Positions 11,716 to 24,200 of a stretch of 64,000 nt of DNA are shown here, piece by piece. Positions within the stretch are counted from its first letter, which is position 1; each line of letters opens with the position of its first letter. The position numbers and the translations under genes are program-made. Origin of the DNA: Pleodorina starrii (taxonomy: Eukaryota > Chlorophyta > Chlorophyceae > Chlamydomonadales > Volvocaceae); NCBI GenBank assembly GCA_030267565.1, contig BRXU01000002.1, forward strand, positions 3,719,501 through 3,783,500, written 5' to 3'. The notes below the pieces were generated by a model. That model did no database searches, was not told the origin of the DNA, and was given only the letters and a program-made list of their open reading frames with translations.

Positions 11716-13647
11716 TCAAGGCGAGCTGCTCATGGCGGCCCTGGCGCGGCTCCGATGAGTGGCCACGGCCGCCGCCGGCGGCGGCGGCAGCACATCCGCC
11801 GCGGGCCGCCACACCTGCACCGCCGGCGGCGGCTGCGGCAGATCAGGCTCCGCGCCGGGGTAGGCGCGCGCCGCCGCCACCACCTCCGGATCCAGGAAGC
11901 CCGCCACCGACGCCAGCGTGCCGTACAATACCGTACTCCAGCTGAAGTCGTCGACGGGGAGCACGTGGCCCGCGTGCGCGAACAGCAGCTCTGGCCGCGT
12001 GGCCAGTCCCTCCTCCAGCGCCTCGGACCGACCCAGCTGCCACAGCAGCACCCGGCCCTGCTCGTCCGCCGACGCCAGCAGCGGGCCGCCGCCGCCGCCG
12101 CCGTTGCCGTACGGGTTGAAGGAGACCTGCCGTACGGCGCAGCAGTGGCCCTTGAGCCGGTGCAGCGCCTGCGGCGCTGCCGCTGCGGCAGCCGAGGACG
12201 TGGAGGCGGACGTGCCGGCGGCGGAGCCGCCGAGCTGCCGCACGTCGTACACTCGTACGATGCCGTCGTTGCCGGCGGTGGCGAGCAGCGAGCCGCCGGC
12301 GACGGGCGAGAAGCCTACGCCGTTGACGTCCTGGCGACAGCGAGGCGCCTGCAGCGCCGGCGGCCGTTGCCGCGGGTCCCAAAGCACCGTACGGCCGTCG
12401 GTCCCGCACGACGCCAGCAGCCCCGGCCCCGCCGCCGCTGCCGCCGCCGCGTCGGCGGCGGCGCCGCCGCTGGGCTCCGCGGCGGCTCCCGCCGCCCCCC
12501 ACGCCAGGTCCACCACACTCGCGTCGCCGTCGTGCCCGCCACGCCGTACCGTTACCTCCGCCAGGCTGCCGTCCTCCCGTACGGCGTACTCGCCAATGCC
12601 GCCGCCCAGCACGCCGCTGAAGAGCCGCAGGCCGCCGCCGCCGCCGGAGTCGCCCCAGGCCAGCGACACGTCTTCCTGCGCCGCCGACTTCAGAGTGCTG
12701 ACGGGACCGCCACAGAGGAGGCTGCCGCCGCCGCCGCCGCCCTCCTCGCCCTCCTCCTCCACCTCCATCCCCGCCCCCGCCGCCCCCGCCGCGTCCTCTA
12801 CCGCTCTCTCCGCCGCTGCCGGGCGATCCGACTTCGGCCGTGCCAGCGTCACGGACCCTACGTCGTACAGGCTTAGCGCCGCGCCGGCGCACTTTGCCGC
12901 CAGCAGCTCCGGCCGAGAGGGGCAGTACCGCAATCGGTCGACGTCGCCGGCCGGGTGCGCATAGGTGGCGATGTCAAGGACAGGGGCCGTCTCGTCCGAC
13001 AGGCGGCTCGGCAGCGGCTGGCGGGCGCCCGACTCGAACACCGCGAACGACGCCATCACGATGACAGTTGCGTCGTCGTCGCCCTGCTTGTTGCCGTACA
13101 GTACGGCATGTCGTTGCAGGTCGGGCGTGTGGGGATCCGGGGTGATGTGCGGGAAGAGTTGCACGGTCAGGCTGAGGGCGAGGGGCGGGAATGTGGAGAG
13201 CGGGCGGGGCGGGGCGGGGCGGCGGCGGTTGGCAGGTTGGTTAGCTTCGGTTGAGCAGTTAAGGTGTAGGTCAATAGTCCGCAATAAGGTAAAGTTTAGA
13301 GCCCTGGTAAGGTCTCAAGCGATTGCGTTGGAGACAGCAGCGCGTGCAAGAAAGCTCGGCGCGGTGCGTTTTTGTGCACTGAGAGTGTGTGAGGGAGCGA
13401 GGGTTAGGTTTTTGCTGCAGCCTCCAGGAGCGGCGGCCTGCTTCTCCGTTGCCGAGGTCCATCCTCACCTAGGCCATTCGTTGGTGCACTGCACGCAGCT
13501 GGAGTAAAAGAGCGGCACGTTGTCGCGCCAGACTTTCCATCGCTGCAGGGCTTGGATGTAAGGCAGGAGAGCCGTGTCCTGTCCATCGCTGTCGTCCTCG
13601 CCTAGTAGAGTTTCGAGCAACGCAGGCACCGACGCTGGTGATGCCAT
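11716..13647 (-). CDS. MSI1/RbAp48-like histone-binding WD40 protein
   Basis: Two exons, 13647-13469 and 13171-11716, join in frame (donor GTGAGG, acceptor cctcag), giving 544 residues. The N-terminus carries the histone H4-binding helix and loop of the CAF1-p48 family: WKVWRDNVPLFYSS, then NEWPSLTVQLFPHI across the splice. Next come HAVLYGNKQGDD and HPAGDVDRLRYCPSRPELLA, matching the family's strand order. WD blades end in LYDV, LWDPR, VYDVR and LLWQL, and the last blade starts VDDFSW as in MSI proteins. Family members chaperone H3-H4 in CAF-1, PRC2 and histone deacetylase complexes. Differences from the usual 420-residue form are alanine/glycine-rich inserts between blades and a changed last blade that ends AVQVWRPA. 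It shares a short upstream region with the RNF25-like gene. Confidence 0.85.
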
Positions 13648-13925
13648 GGTTCGATGGTTGCAGGCAGCGGGGAAAGTGCGGCATGAATAGCCTGTGCCCT
13701 AGGTCGCGAGCCGCGACTTTATCACATGAGGCTTCATGAGTGAAAAGTTCGACGGGTTACTGTCTTCTATTTACTCCAAGGTTACCTTAGCAAAATTCAT
13801 AAACAGCCAACGAAACAACGACATGTGCCGTATGCGCGGACAGACGACATTTTTCACGCGTGCTTTGCAGCTTTCCCCCATCCATTCTATTGTCATTTCT
13901 TTGTATTTCTACTGCTCTGTCCAGG
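13648..13925. promoter_or_regulatory. putative bidirectional promoter
   Basis: 278 bp separate the start codons of the divergent WD40 and RNF25-like genes, so both start sites and 5' UTRs must lie here. AT content is higher than in the flanks. No clear TATA box was found; the call rests on gene arrangement. Confidence 0.5.
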
Positions 13926-16900
13926 ATGGAGGGTGCGTTAGAAATTGAACTTGAGGCTCTTACGGCCACGTTTGCCGACGATGTAACTATCGAAGGACCC
14001 TCCAGCGATAAAGAGTACCCCACGACCATCATGTTTAGATTGGCACCGCGTGACGCGGACTCGCACGACGCTTTCGTCGCGGCCACATTGCGCCTTCACT
14101 TACCCTCCAGTTATCCAGAAGCCAGCCCTCATATTGAACTGCTAGACACGAAAGGCATCGGAGATCAGCGGCTTGAGATGCTGCACCAGCGGCTATGTGA
14201 GGAGGCGTCCACGCTGGCGGGAGAAATGGCCCTGGGAGCACTGTGCGAGCATGCCCTGGACTGGATCACGGAACAGAACCGCCCGGAAGGTAGGGGCCGC
14301 TGTCGTGCAGATCGCGGCTCAGTTTAGCGAAGCGCCGCCAGGCGGGGAAGGGGGTGGGTGGGTGCTAGCACTTGGAACGGCCGGCGGCGAGGACGGGGGC
14401 GTTCTTGGCTGGCGCTTCGGAGCGAACAGTTGCATTTCCCCTCTGCGGTGGGTGAAGAGGGGGGCAACCCTGCCACTCCAACGACCTTCAGCGGGCGTGA
14501 ATGGCGCTTGAGGTTGCGGGGCTGGTTTGTGGCGGGTTACGATTTGGGTCGAACGGTTTATGCGGGCACGCAACCATACCGCCCCATCCAGTCTCCTAAG
14601 GATGACACTGCCGCACACATGTTGAACCATAATGGTCCAACATGAGTACGGCAGTGCCCTCCTTTGGTTCCTTGTCAAGAACCTTGTATGCCACGCCCTC
14701 CTTCCCCAAATGCGGTTCGCAGGCCTGTGCGCCTTCTGCCTGTGCGCCATGCGGCCGGGCCCCGACCCAGATGCGGCTGCGCTGACCCAGGCGCAGGCGC
14801 TGACCGGGGCGCAGACCCAGGCGGCGCAGGCGCAGCCCCTGGTGCGGCTGCCCTGCTTCCACGCCTTCCATAGGTCGGTCGGTTTCTGGGTGGGGCGCGC
14901 GGTGGGGTGGGGGTGTGGAAAGCAAGCGGAGCGTGATAAGCCGGCTCCCTCCGTCCCCCATTTGCCTGCTTCCGCGTTTTGCCTGCTACCTCTGCCCCCA
15001 CTTCCTCTGCCCTCCCCCCAAACCGGGACTCATTGTTATATAAAGGAGCATATCACTCCCTGTCCCCCCATACCTCTTCAGGGACTGCTACACGGGTTGG
15101 TGGAGCTGGCTGCAGCTGTCGCTAGAGGCCCGGGAGCGGGAGCTGGTCAAACACACGGGGGCGTCGGCGGCGTCGGTGCTGCGGGTGGGTACGCGGGTTG
15201 GTGGGTCGGTAAACGTTCAGCCGGCTTTGGGAAAAAAAGGGGTTTGGGGGGCGTCTTGGCGTTCGTTCGGGTCATCTGCGTGGCGTGAATGCGGGCGGAG
15301 TGTAGAGCAATGCAGGCGGGGCGGGACGAACCCGGACCCTCGGGGCCCTTCCTGGCGCCCGACCCACTTGGCCCCTGACCCACGTGGCCTCGCTCCACCC
15401 CGAGCCCTCCGCCCTCTTCCCCTCGGACCCGCGCAGGAGCAGGACCTCCCCGCCCGGGACCCCCACGGCGTCTACGAAACCAGCTGCCCCGTCTGCCGCG
15501 CGCCGGCGCCCCTGGACTGCCTCGGGCCACAGCTACGAGACGAGCTGGTCGCCGCGGCCGCTGCCGCCGACGCCGACGCGGCAGCTCCTAGCTGCTGCGA
15601 TGGCCGCGGCGGCGCGAGGCCATCTGAGCACAAGGCGCCGCGCGGCGGTGCGCAGCAGCGCAACGGGCAGGGCCGGCAGCCTCACCAACAGCAGCAGCAG
15701 CAGCAGCCCTGTCGGGGGGCGCGCGGGCAGGGATGGCAGGAGGACGATGAGGGTGAGGGTGAGGTGGAGGCGCCCCGCCACCGGCTCAGCGCTGCGGAGC
15801 TGGCGGGCTACCGGGAGGTGCAGGCGCGACATGCGCGGGTGCTGGCGCGACAGCGGGCGGCGGGCGGGCTCATCGAGCAGGCCTGCTATTCCATCGCCGG
15901 ATGGACGCTGGGGCCGGAGCCGGCGGGCGGGCAGGGTCAGGGTCAGGGGCAGGGGCGGGAGGAGGAGCAGCCGCTGCAGGGTCCAGGGCAGCCAAGTGGG
16001 GAGGAGGAGGCGGGGCAGCAGGTGTCGACGCAGCAGCGGCAGCAGCAGCAGCGGCAGCAACAGCAGCGGCACAAGGGGGGAGACTCGATGCGAGGGCTGA
16101 ACGGCGGTGGTGGTGGTGGCGGCGGCGGTCGCAACGCGCCGACTGGGCCGGCCCGGGCGCCGTGCGTGCTGCGGGCGGATGCGACGGGGTCCTCGCAGTC
16201 GGAGCAGGTAGGCTCGGGGCACGATGGGCATAACTCGGGGCCGCGCGAGCAGCGGCGAGGCCGGGGAGGCGGGCCGCAGCAGCAACGGCGGCAGCCGCAG
16301 CAGCAGCAGGAGCGGCAGGAGGGCAACCAGCGGCGGCCGGGGACCGGCCAGGTGCCGCCCGGTGGGCCGGCCAGTGCGACAGTTGAGGCTACGGGGGGGG
16401 GCGAGGTGCCGGGCAGCGGCGCGAGTGCTCGGTGGCCGGAGGCACAGGGGTCGGCGGACGCCGCGGCCGCTGCGGTGGTGGCGTCGGCGTTGCGGGGTGT
16501 ATGTGGGAGGCCTGTCGGGGATCCGGCGCCGGCCACTGGCGCTAGTGCGGGCGGGGGCCGAAACCGCGGCGGCGGCGGCGGTGGTGGCGGGAGGGGCGGC
16601 GGCGGCGCCGCCGCCGGTGCCGATGGCCCCCGAGGTGCGCACCGGCCATCTTCGGGGGTGTCAGCGGGGTGCGGACTTCCGCCGGGGGGAGCGAGCCCCA
16701 CCTCTGCCGCCGCTTCATCTCCCGCCCCGTCCTGCGGTGGGAGTGAGAGGGGGTCCAGGGCTGCGCGAAACGAGCAGCCCCAGCCCCAGCAGCGGCAGCA
16801 GCAGCGCACAAGGTCCGAGCTGAGCGGCAGCGGCAGCGGCAGCGGCGGGGCCGACCTGGGGAGTGGAGGGGCCGCCGCTGGCGGCAGGAGCGAAGCTGGG

Positions 16901-17002
16901 GGTGGCGGCAGGGGCGGGGGCCCGGGCCGGAGGGCGAGGCAGCAGCAGGGCCAGGGGCAGGGCCAGCGGCCACGTGGGGAGCCTCGGCCCAGCGATTTGT
17001 AG
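13926..17002 (+). CDS. RNF25-like E3 ubiquitin ligase (RWD plus RING-H2)
   Basis: Exons 13926-14289, 14723-14873, 15082-15184 and 15437-17002 all keep phase, giving 727 residues. Residues 1-120 form an RWD domain (start MEGALEIELEALTATF, central HLPSSYPEASPHIEL, end CEHALDWITEQNRPE), a fold that docks E2 or partner proteins. The RING-H2 finger follows: C124-x2-C127, C166-x-H168-x2-H171-x2-C174, C223-x2-C226. It is split by three introns and has about 48 residues between the last two metal pairs, longer than usual. This domain order is that of RNF25/AO7. After the RING, a Q-, G- and R-rich tail of about 500 residues is predicted to be disordered apart from one helix-like segment (LSAAELAGYREVQARHARVL). 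The tail is far longer than in animal RNF25. Confidence 0.88.
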
Positions 17003-18267
17003 CGCAACATAACGAGCGAAATGGGGGGGGCTGCGTCGCGAACTCAGAACGGTAAAAAACGGCATCATTCACACGATTACCGGTACACCTCGCATGGGAG
17101 GGATACTGTAGGGGGGAGGGTGAGATGCACAAGTGAACCACCGGGAAGTTCTGTGATCTGTATGGCCGTGGCATGGCGTGTGTCGTGCGTCTGCACAAGT
17201 ATGGACGGGCTGGGTAGCAAGGGGCAGCATGCAGGAAAACACTGGGACTGGCGCGTTCGGTCGGCCCGCTGGGCACCCTGGAATCTCTGCGCGTGTTTTG
17301 TCGTGCGCCACGCTGCCATGTCTGGATAGATGCAGCCGGCCTTACCCAGGAGTTGCTTGTATTGGGGGGGGGGGGCATTCGTGACAACATCGTGTGCACA
17401 AAGCGTGACTCTCATGTCTGCATGTTTCAGCGGATGCCTGCTTGGCTAGTCTTCCCCACGGCCCTGTGTAACGAAACGATGGGTCAATGAAGCGTTTCAA
17501 CGGAGCATCCGATGGGCATTGGACGGAGCGGTCAGGAGCGGTTAGCAACAGCGTGCCATGCGCATAGTTCTATGTGAAGAAAGAGGAATTCCTATGTTGA
17601 AGAGGATCTGGAGGCAGCTACAGCTACATGACCCCGTGGATCCAAAATTCGAGGGGAAATCGGGCCTAGAATGCCACGCCCATACACACCGGCCAGGCAG
17701 AGCAGCAGTGTGGCAAAACCGATGATTTCATGGGTTCCGTCGCAAATGGTTTGATAAGGCATGCACCCTGCTGGTCAGCAAGGAAGGTTTTGCGAGAAGG
17801 GTCCTCGTGAACGGTTGTGAGGCAATCTGTTACGGTTGATCCCGCACAGCATGCTGTCGTATCAGTACGGCGGCGCAGCACGGGGCGAGCCCAGCGCCTA
17901 CGGACACGAAATGTGCCGACAAAGACCTGACATGTCACCGCTTACCATTCGGGACAATATGCTAAAGGCGTCAAGCTGTGATGCTTCATTAACTGTCGTG
18001 CCGCAGACGGTCAACCACCGTGCTCCTTCTGGCTTCTGTCTAGTAACAGCACTTGATCGTTGTTAATCATGTGATAAAAGCACGTGGTTACGGGAAGGCT
18101 GAACTGACGCGATTTACCGCAACGCCAAAGTCGTGACCCCACAAACGTTAGTGACAGCCAGCAGCGAGTACTGTTTGATTATTTGCAAAGCCTCCATGCC
18201 GATGGTCCATCACTACTAACAAACCAAGGATATACCGTGTCGCGGTCAAACACGCACGGGGACGGAG
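17003..18267. other. RNF25-like 3' UTR and intergenic spacer
   Basis: From the RNF25-like stop to about 17485 is probably 3' UTR, ending near a TGTAA. The rest, to 18267, has lower GC and contains no exon-like frame. It should hold the promoter of the OSCA-like gene. No TATA box is obvious. Confidence 0.5.
17467..17471 (+). terminator. TGTAA polyadenylation signal
   Basis: TGTAA 465 bp after the stop codon of the RNF25-like gene, the first plus-strand match in a plausible position. Confidence 0.5.
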
Positions 18268-21200
18268 ATGACGGTGAACATGAGCAACTCGGCTTTTGAA
18301 TTCCCGTATATGGTCTCCGACAACCAGCTAAAGACAAGGTGTGGGTCTCAGCCGACGGCAGAACTGCGGACACAATCCTGAAACGCTAAACCCGTCCTGG
18401 GACCTATCATCCCAAACCCCGTGCAGCGCATTGCTGAACTTCATTCTTGGCGCGGCCTCCCTACTGGCCTTTCTTGCCGTGCGCGGCACGTTAAAGAGCG
18501 TGGGGGCCGTCTACCAGCGCCGTCGGGTGAGTCCGGTGCCCTGCGCTGCACGGCGGAGTTCGATGCACCGACGTACCGCACACCAAACGCACCCCCGGGC
18601 TGCTCCACCAAACAAGCGGTCAACATACGAAAGACCGACACGCAAACGCCGGGAACGGCCCGGGGTTGGAAGGGTGTATCGCGTCGCGTGGAGACGCTGT
18701 CGACCGACACCATCAGGCCCCTTGCCGCTCGCCGCGCCTGTCACTGCGCGCAGGAGCTCGCCGACCTGTTCCTGCAGCCGCCTCAGCTGCTGCTGGGCGG
18801 ACTGCAGCAGGCCTGGTCATGGATCACCACGGTGATGTGCATGTCGGACGCCGACATTGTGCGCACAGCGGGGTTTGACGCGCTGGTGAGTTGTGACTTG
18901 CCGCGCGGGCACACCAGGGGAGGGGCGGAGGCGGAGGTGGCTGTGGAGGCGGAGCTGCAGGGGCAGTGGCGGCCTGTCCAGGGAGGAAGGCTGCGCGGGC
19001 CGCCGGACGCGCCGTCGGTGCAGACCCTGCATAGGACCTGGCAACTGGGACATGCGCGGCCCAGTCGATGGAGCATCAGCTCTGCCCCGTTCCTGCGCCG
19101 GGTCTTGCCTGGCGCTGTGGCCGCTACCCATACCAGCGTTCTAACGGGTCCCTCACTCGCGGACCTCACATCACCCTCGACCCCCCTGATCCTCTCCTTG
19201 CCGCCGCAGCTGCTGAACCGGACAATTCTGATGGGGCTCCAGATCTTCTCTGTGCTCACCCTGCTCGCCCTCGGCATTCGTGAGTGGACAGGCTGGGCTG
19301 GGCTGGGTTGGGGCCGCACGTAGCTGGGGTTGCGGCGGCTGCAGGAACGACTGCGGAACGAAGCGAGCACGACTGGGTACACCTGGGAGGAGTGTTCGGC
19401 TGCCTGACGGTACATCCTGCGCGGAGGTCTCCTGTCGCGGTGAAACCGCACAGGCGGCCCGAGGACCGCGTCCTCCCCGTTCTCGCGCGCCTCCCCCCCA
19501 CGCTGCGCCCGCCGCCACCTCCCCGCCCCCCCCAGGCCTTCTTCTGTATCTTTACCGCTTACGGACTCCGGCCTACACGTGGATAGCCCCCATCCTCATA
19601 CCAATGACGCATCGCACTGCTAACCCGCAGCCCCCTCCCCTCCCTCCTCCTCCCCACCTGCAGTCCTGCCCACCTACTACAGCTTCGACGACGTGGTGAG
19701 CCACCGGCTGCACCGCGGCACCAACGTGGCGGAGCTGTCTCGCACCACCCTCTCCAACCTGCCCCCCGGCCACGCCATCCTCTGGCTGCCCACCCTCGCC
19801 ACCTACCTGGTCACCGCCTACTGCTGCTGGGTGCTGCTGGTGCACTGCCAGGTGAGGCGGGAGCAGGCAGGAACAGGCGGGAGCAGAGCCACAAGGGGCG
19901 CCGCGTTGGCTGGATGCCGTTCTCTCACACACCCGCTCCCGGCCTCTCCCCCCGTTGAGCCGCTGCGTCGCCCCCAACCCACCTTCCCCTTGGCTTTCAT
20001 GGGAGCTATCACGGGGGCTGGTTGCTGCAGCCATCAGATCCAATGACGCATCTCACATTCTCACTCGTAACCCACCCCGACCCCTTCCTCCCGCGTCCTC
20101 CCTCCGCTCCTCCCCATGTCCGCAGAGCTACGCGGAGCTGCGCGTGGCCTACATGCTGTGCCTGGACGCCGCCGGACCGCAGCAGTACCAGGAGCACAAG
20201 CCGCGGCTGCACAGCCCCGGACGGCCCAGAAAACCGCCGGGTGGCGGCGGCGGCAGCTGGGGCGCCGGGCTCCGGGGCTCGCCCTCACCCGGCGCCTCGG
20301 GGAGCTTCCCTGGGGAACGCACAGGCTCCGGAGCCGGGGTGCAGGACACTGCCGGAGGCTCCGCTGGCGGCGGCGGCGCCGCTGACCCTGCGCCCGTCGG
20401 GCTGCGGCCGACCGTCAGCAGCGGCAGCCTGCAGGCGGCCGCCGCTGGCGCGGCGGCGGGGATGCCGGTGACTGTGTCCGTCGGCCCCGCGGCGCAGCGT
20501 GTCGCCGGGCTCGCACGCCTATCCTACGATCCGACGGTCGCCGCGGCGGCGATGGCAGCGGCTGCGGCAGGGATCGATGCAGGGGCGGGGGCGGGCGGGC
20601 CGGCGGCGGAACCAGCAGCGGGTCCGCTGGCGCCGCACGCGCCTGGGTCGATGCCTCTGCGGCTGCGGTTGCGGCTGGTGGCGCCCTGGCTGCGGCACGT
20701 GGTGGTCGGTGCGGCGGAGCGGGCGGCGCGGCACAAGGCGGCGGACAACTTGGTGGCCTGGGTGAACCCGCTCAAGGTGAGGAGCGGGGGCGGGGGCTAG
20801 GGCTAGGGGGTGAGGTAAACAAGACACCGCAGCGGGGAGGGGCCGGAGCGCTTGGTGCTGGGGGGTAATGAAGGTGAGGCCGCAGCGGGGGGCGGGGGCG
20901 ACGTTGGCAAAGAGACCCAGGACCCTGCAAGAAGGGCTGAGGAGGGAAGGGGGGGCGGGGAGTGAGGCCCGAAGCTGCTGCTGCTGTCGCGGCGGTGCTG
21001 GGGGTGGTGGCAGCGCGCGGCGTGTTTAGGACATGAGGTCCATGGGCCCACGTTTTTGGTTGGTCCTGCGGCTTTGCCACCCCTCAGAAGCCAGGCCGTG
21101 TGATGCGGCTCAGGGGCGACGCTGCTATCCAGGTATGTTTCCGTCACCCGTTCCAATCCACTCCACGCCCCTGCTCAGATGCTGGCCAAGGACCGGGAGG

Positions 21201-24200
21201 ACTGGGCCCGGCAGCAACTGGCGGCCGACGCGGACCCCGACCCGTCACTGCCGCCCGTGCCGAGCGGCCACCCGCCGGCCGCCACGGCCGCCTACGGTGG
21301 TCTGCTGGTGGCTTCGGAGGAGATGCTGATGGCTATGACGGGCCGCGCAGAGGACATCGCGGTAGCCACCGACCCACGGGTCGGCAACCGACACGGCGGC
21401 GTGGGAGAGAAGTGGAGCGAGAGCGTGGTGGAGCTGGTCAGGAGCCTGGGCATCTGGCACGGGCCGGGCGACGGCGGGGGTGGCGGCGGAGGGGGGGCCG
21501 AGGCGGCGGCAGGCCAGGTTAAGGGCGGCAGAGGCGGAGACAAGGACGGTGTTGTGGTTTGCGCGGGAGGCGCGGGAGGCCGGTCGCAGCAAGAGCTTGG
21601 GGACTCTGGCGGCCCTCTGGGGTCGCAGGGTGGAGGCAAGCAGGCGGGTCAAACGGCCGACGGTCGGGGCGGCGCGCCTGCGGCCGCGGCCTGTGGGGCG
21701 GCGGCGGCGGCGGCGCGGAAGGGCGCTGGGCTCGATACGGACGGCGGCGGCACGAGCCGCCAGACACCGCCGGTGTACAGGTACTGGGCGCCGGCGGCGG
21801 AGCAGCGGTGCTTCTGCAGGAACCTGAGGCGGCGGCAGCGCCGCCAGGCATCCTGGCGAGCGCCCGCCACGCCGCTGGGGTACGACACGACGGTGAACCC
21901 CGTCTTCGACCTCTCGGCGGCGCCCACGGCGGTCTGTAGCGCCGGCGGCAGCGTCAGCGGCGGCGGCGGCGCCGCCCCGGCGTTCAGCCGGGCCCACGGT
22001 GGCAACCTGGCGTTCGGGGCGGCGGGGCTACGTAGCGGCACTGCTGCCGGCAAGTCCAGCGGTGGTGGGGGCGGAGGTGCGACGGGAGCGGCGGTGAGCG
22101 CGTCGTCTTGGTCGGCGTATGGTGCGGATGAGTGGCGCCGCCACCACCACCAGCACGTCCTACGGCCTGGCGGCGCCGTCGATGATGGGGGCTTGGGAGG
22201 CCCGGGCGGTGGCGACGACGGCCATGGCAGCGAGGAGGAGGAGGAGGACGACGAAGGTGGCGGCGGGCGGCCTTGGACAGGGTGGCAGCAGCAGCCGCTG
22301 GTCATGGGTCGCTGCAATGCGCGGCTGCGGCAGCTGTTGAAGGTGGGCACGGCGGGAGGGGGGGGGAAATGCCGGGGGCGGATGTGGCGGGTGGCGGCCG
22401 GGCTCAATGGGCGCAACCATCCAGGTCTTCGACAGGAGGAAGTCCTTGACAGGCACACAGGCACACAGACAGACACACGGGGACGGGAAGGGAAAGGCGC
22501 GGTGCTGGCCAAGGCAGGAAACGACAGCGGGGATACCGTAGGTCAGTGGCGCGCCCGCGCTGGCGCGCCCGCGCGCAGGCGTCGGTGAATTTGTATGTGA
22601 ATGTGCACACCTGTGTGTCGGTGTGTCCCTGTGGTGCGAACTTGCGATGCGATGCGTTGACGCCGCAGGTGCGCCACGGCGGCCGCAGCCACCTGGTCAA
22701 CTGCCACCACTACGCGGTGCTGGTGCGCGATGTGGTGCTGCGGCCCGTGGAGAGGTTCAACGCACTCGGGGTGCCGGTGCTCAGATCCTCAGTGGAGCTA
22801 CCCGGCGGCGCCGGCGGCTACGGCAGTGACCCACGGGACACCCCCGACGTCGAGTGGGGCGCCGGCGGCGCTTCTCCCGGGACTGGGGCTGGTGCAGGGA
22901 CCCGCGTGCAGACAAGGTCAGGGCTCGCCGGCGGCAGCGGAAGCGGAGGCGACGGCGGCGGCGATGGGCGGCAAGCAGGAGGGCGCGGCGGCGGCGGCGG
23001 GCGGCGCAGCTCCGGCTTCGGCAGCGCGGTCCCGGATGGGGACGACGCCTCCGACGGCGGCAGGTGGCGCAGCAGCAGGAGCAGCGGTGGTGGCGGCAGC
23101 GGCGGTTGCGGCGAGAGCGAGAGCGAGGTGGATGAGAGTGAGCACAACCCGCTGCTGACGCCGGGGGAGGGCGACACGGGCAGCGACGGCGGCGGAAGCT
23201 CGGCGTTGCCGCGGCGGCGGCGCCTCCGCCCGCTGCTGCAGCCCACCAGCGACCTGCCCCTGCGGGACCGTGCGACCCACATGGTGAGAGAGCTCCGAAA
23301 CCAGCACCAGCATCGGCAGCGCCACCTGGCGCAGGCTGAGGTGGAGTTGTCCGCTGGCGGCGCGGGCGGGCGGCGGCAGGGGCCGCCGGGACACGGCCCT
23401 GACTCAGCTGTGGGTGCCGCCAGCGCCTCTGGTGACCCGCTGCCGGACCTAGCCCTGAGCCTGGGGCTGGGCCTGCGCGTGGCCACCACCGGGCCCAGCT
23501 GCGGCCGCAGCCTCAAATCGCAGCGGCAGGATCAGCAGCAGAACCAGAGCACCTCCCCGCTTGCCGCGAATGGCCTGACAGCGGCGGCAGCAGCGGCAGT
23601 AGTGGTAACCAGCGGCGGCGGACCGTCCCCGCCCGCCGCCCACGCGGTTGCTGTTCCGGCGCGCGGCTCCTGCAGCGGCGCCGCGCCCGCGCCGCCGCCG
23701 TTGATGGAGGTGCCGTACGATGACAGCGAGGAAGCGGCGGCGGTGGCGGCGTACTACACGCAGCTCTTCCCGGACAGCTTCCAGCGGCTGGTGCCGGTGT
23801 GCAACCATAGGGTGCGACATGGGGTGGGGTGGGGGTGGGGCGGGGGGCAGTGCCGGGGGAGGGGGCCAGTGAGGGCGGCAGTGCCCAGTGCGGGTTCGCT
23901 CAAGAGTGGTGGAGCAGGGGTGTGTGTGTGTGTGTATGGGGGGTTGGGTGTGGCTGTTCGGGCGCGAGGAAAGGTGTGAGGAGGGCTTTTGAGGAACCAG
24001 GAATTCGTGTGGGGGCGCAGAAGAGGGGGGAGCGACCTCTTGTCAAGCTCCGGCGCGAGCGCGCGCGTGAGGAGGGTCCTGCGGCTCGTGCGGCGTTCCC
24101 GGCTCCCTGCCCGCCCCGCCGGCACCCAACACCCAACGCCCAACACCCAACGCCCCCCCCCGCCGTCTCCTTCTCCGATGCGGAATTCTCTTTATACCCC

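Noticed and set aside
11096..11758. 220-codon plus-strand frame with a polyglutamine run
   Set aside because: It has no recognisable domain, overlaps the end of the WD40 gene, and includes a copy of intronic repeat family A. Treated as UTR with a CAG microsatellite.
11755..12964. Long plus-strand frames opposite the WD40 gene
   Set aside because: High-GC shadows of the WD40 exon. The minus strand carries the recognisable family motifs and a consistent splice.
15384..16823. Alternative frames and a minus-strand frame across the RNF25-like tail
   Set aside because: Only the frame continuing from the RING motif CPVC is joined in phase to the upstream exons.
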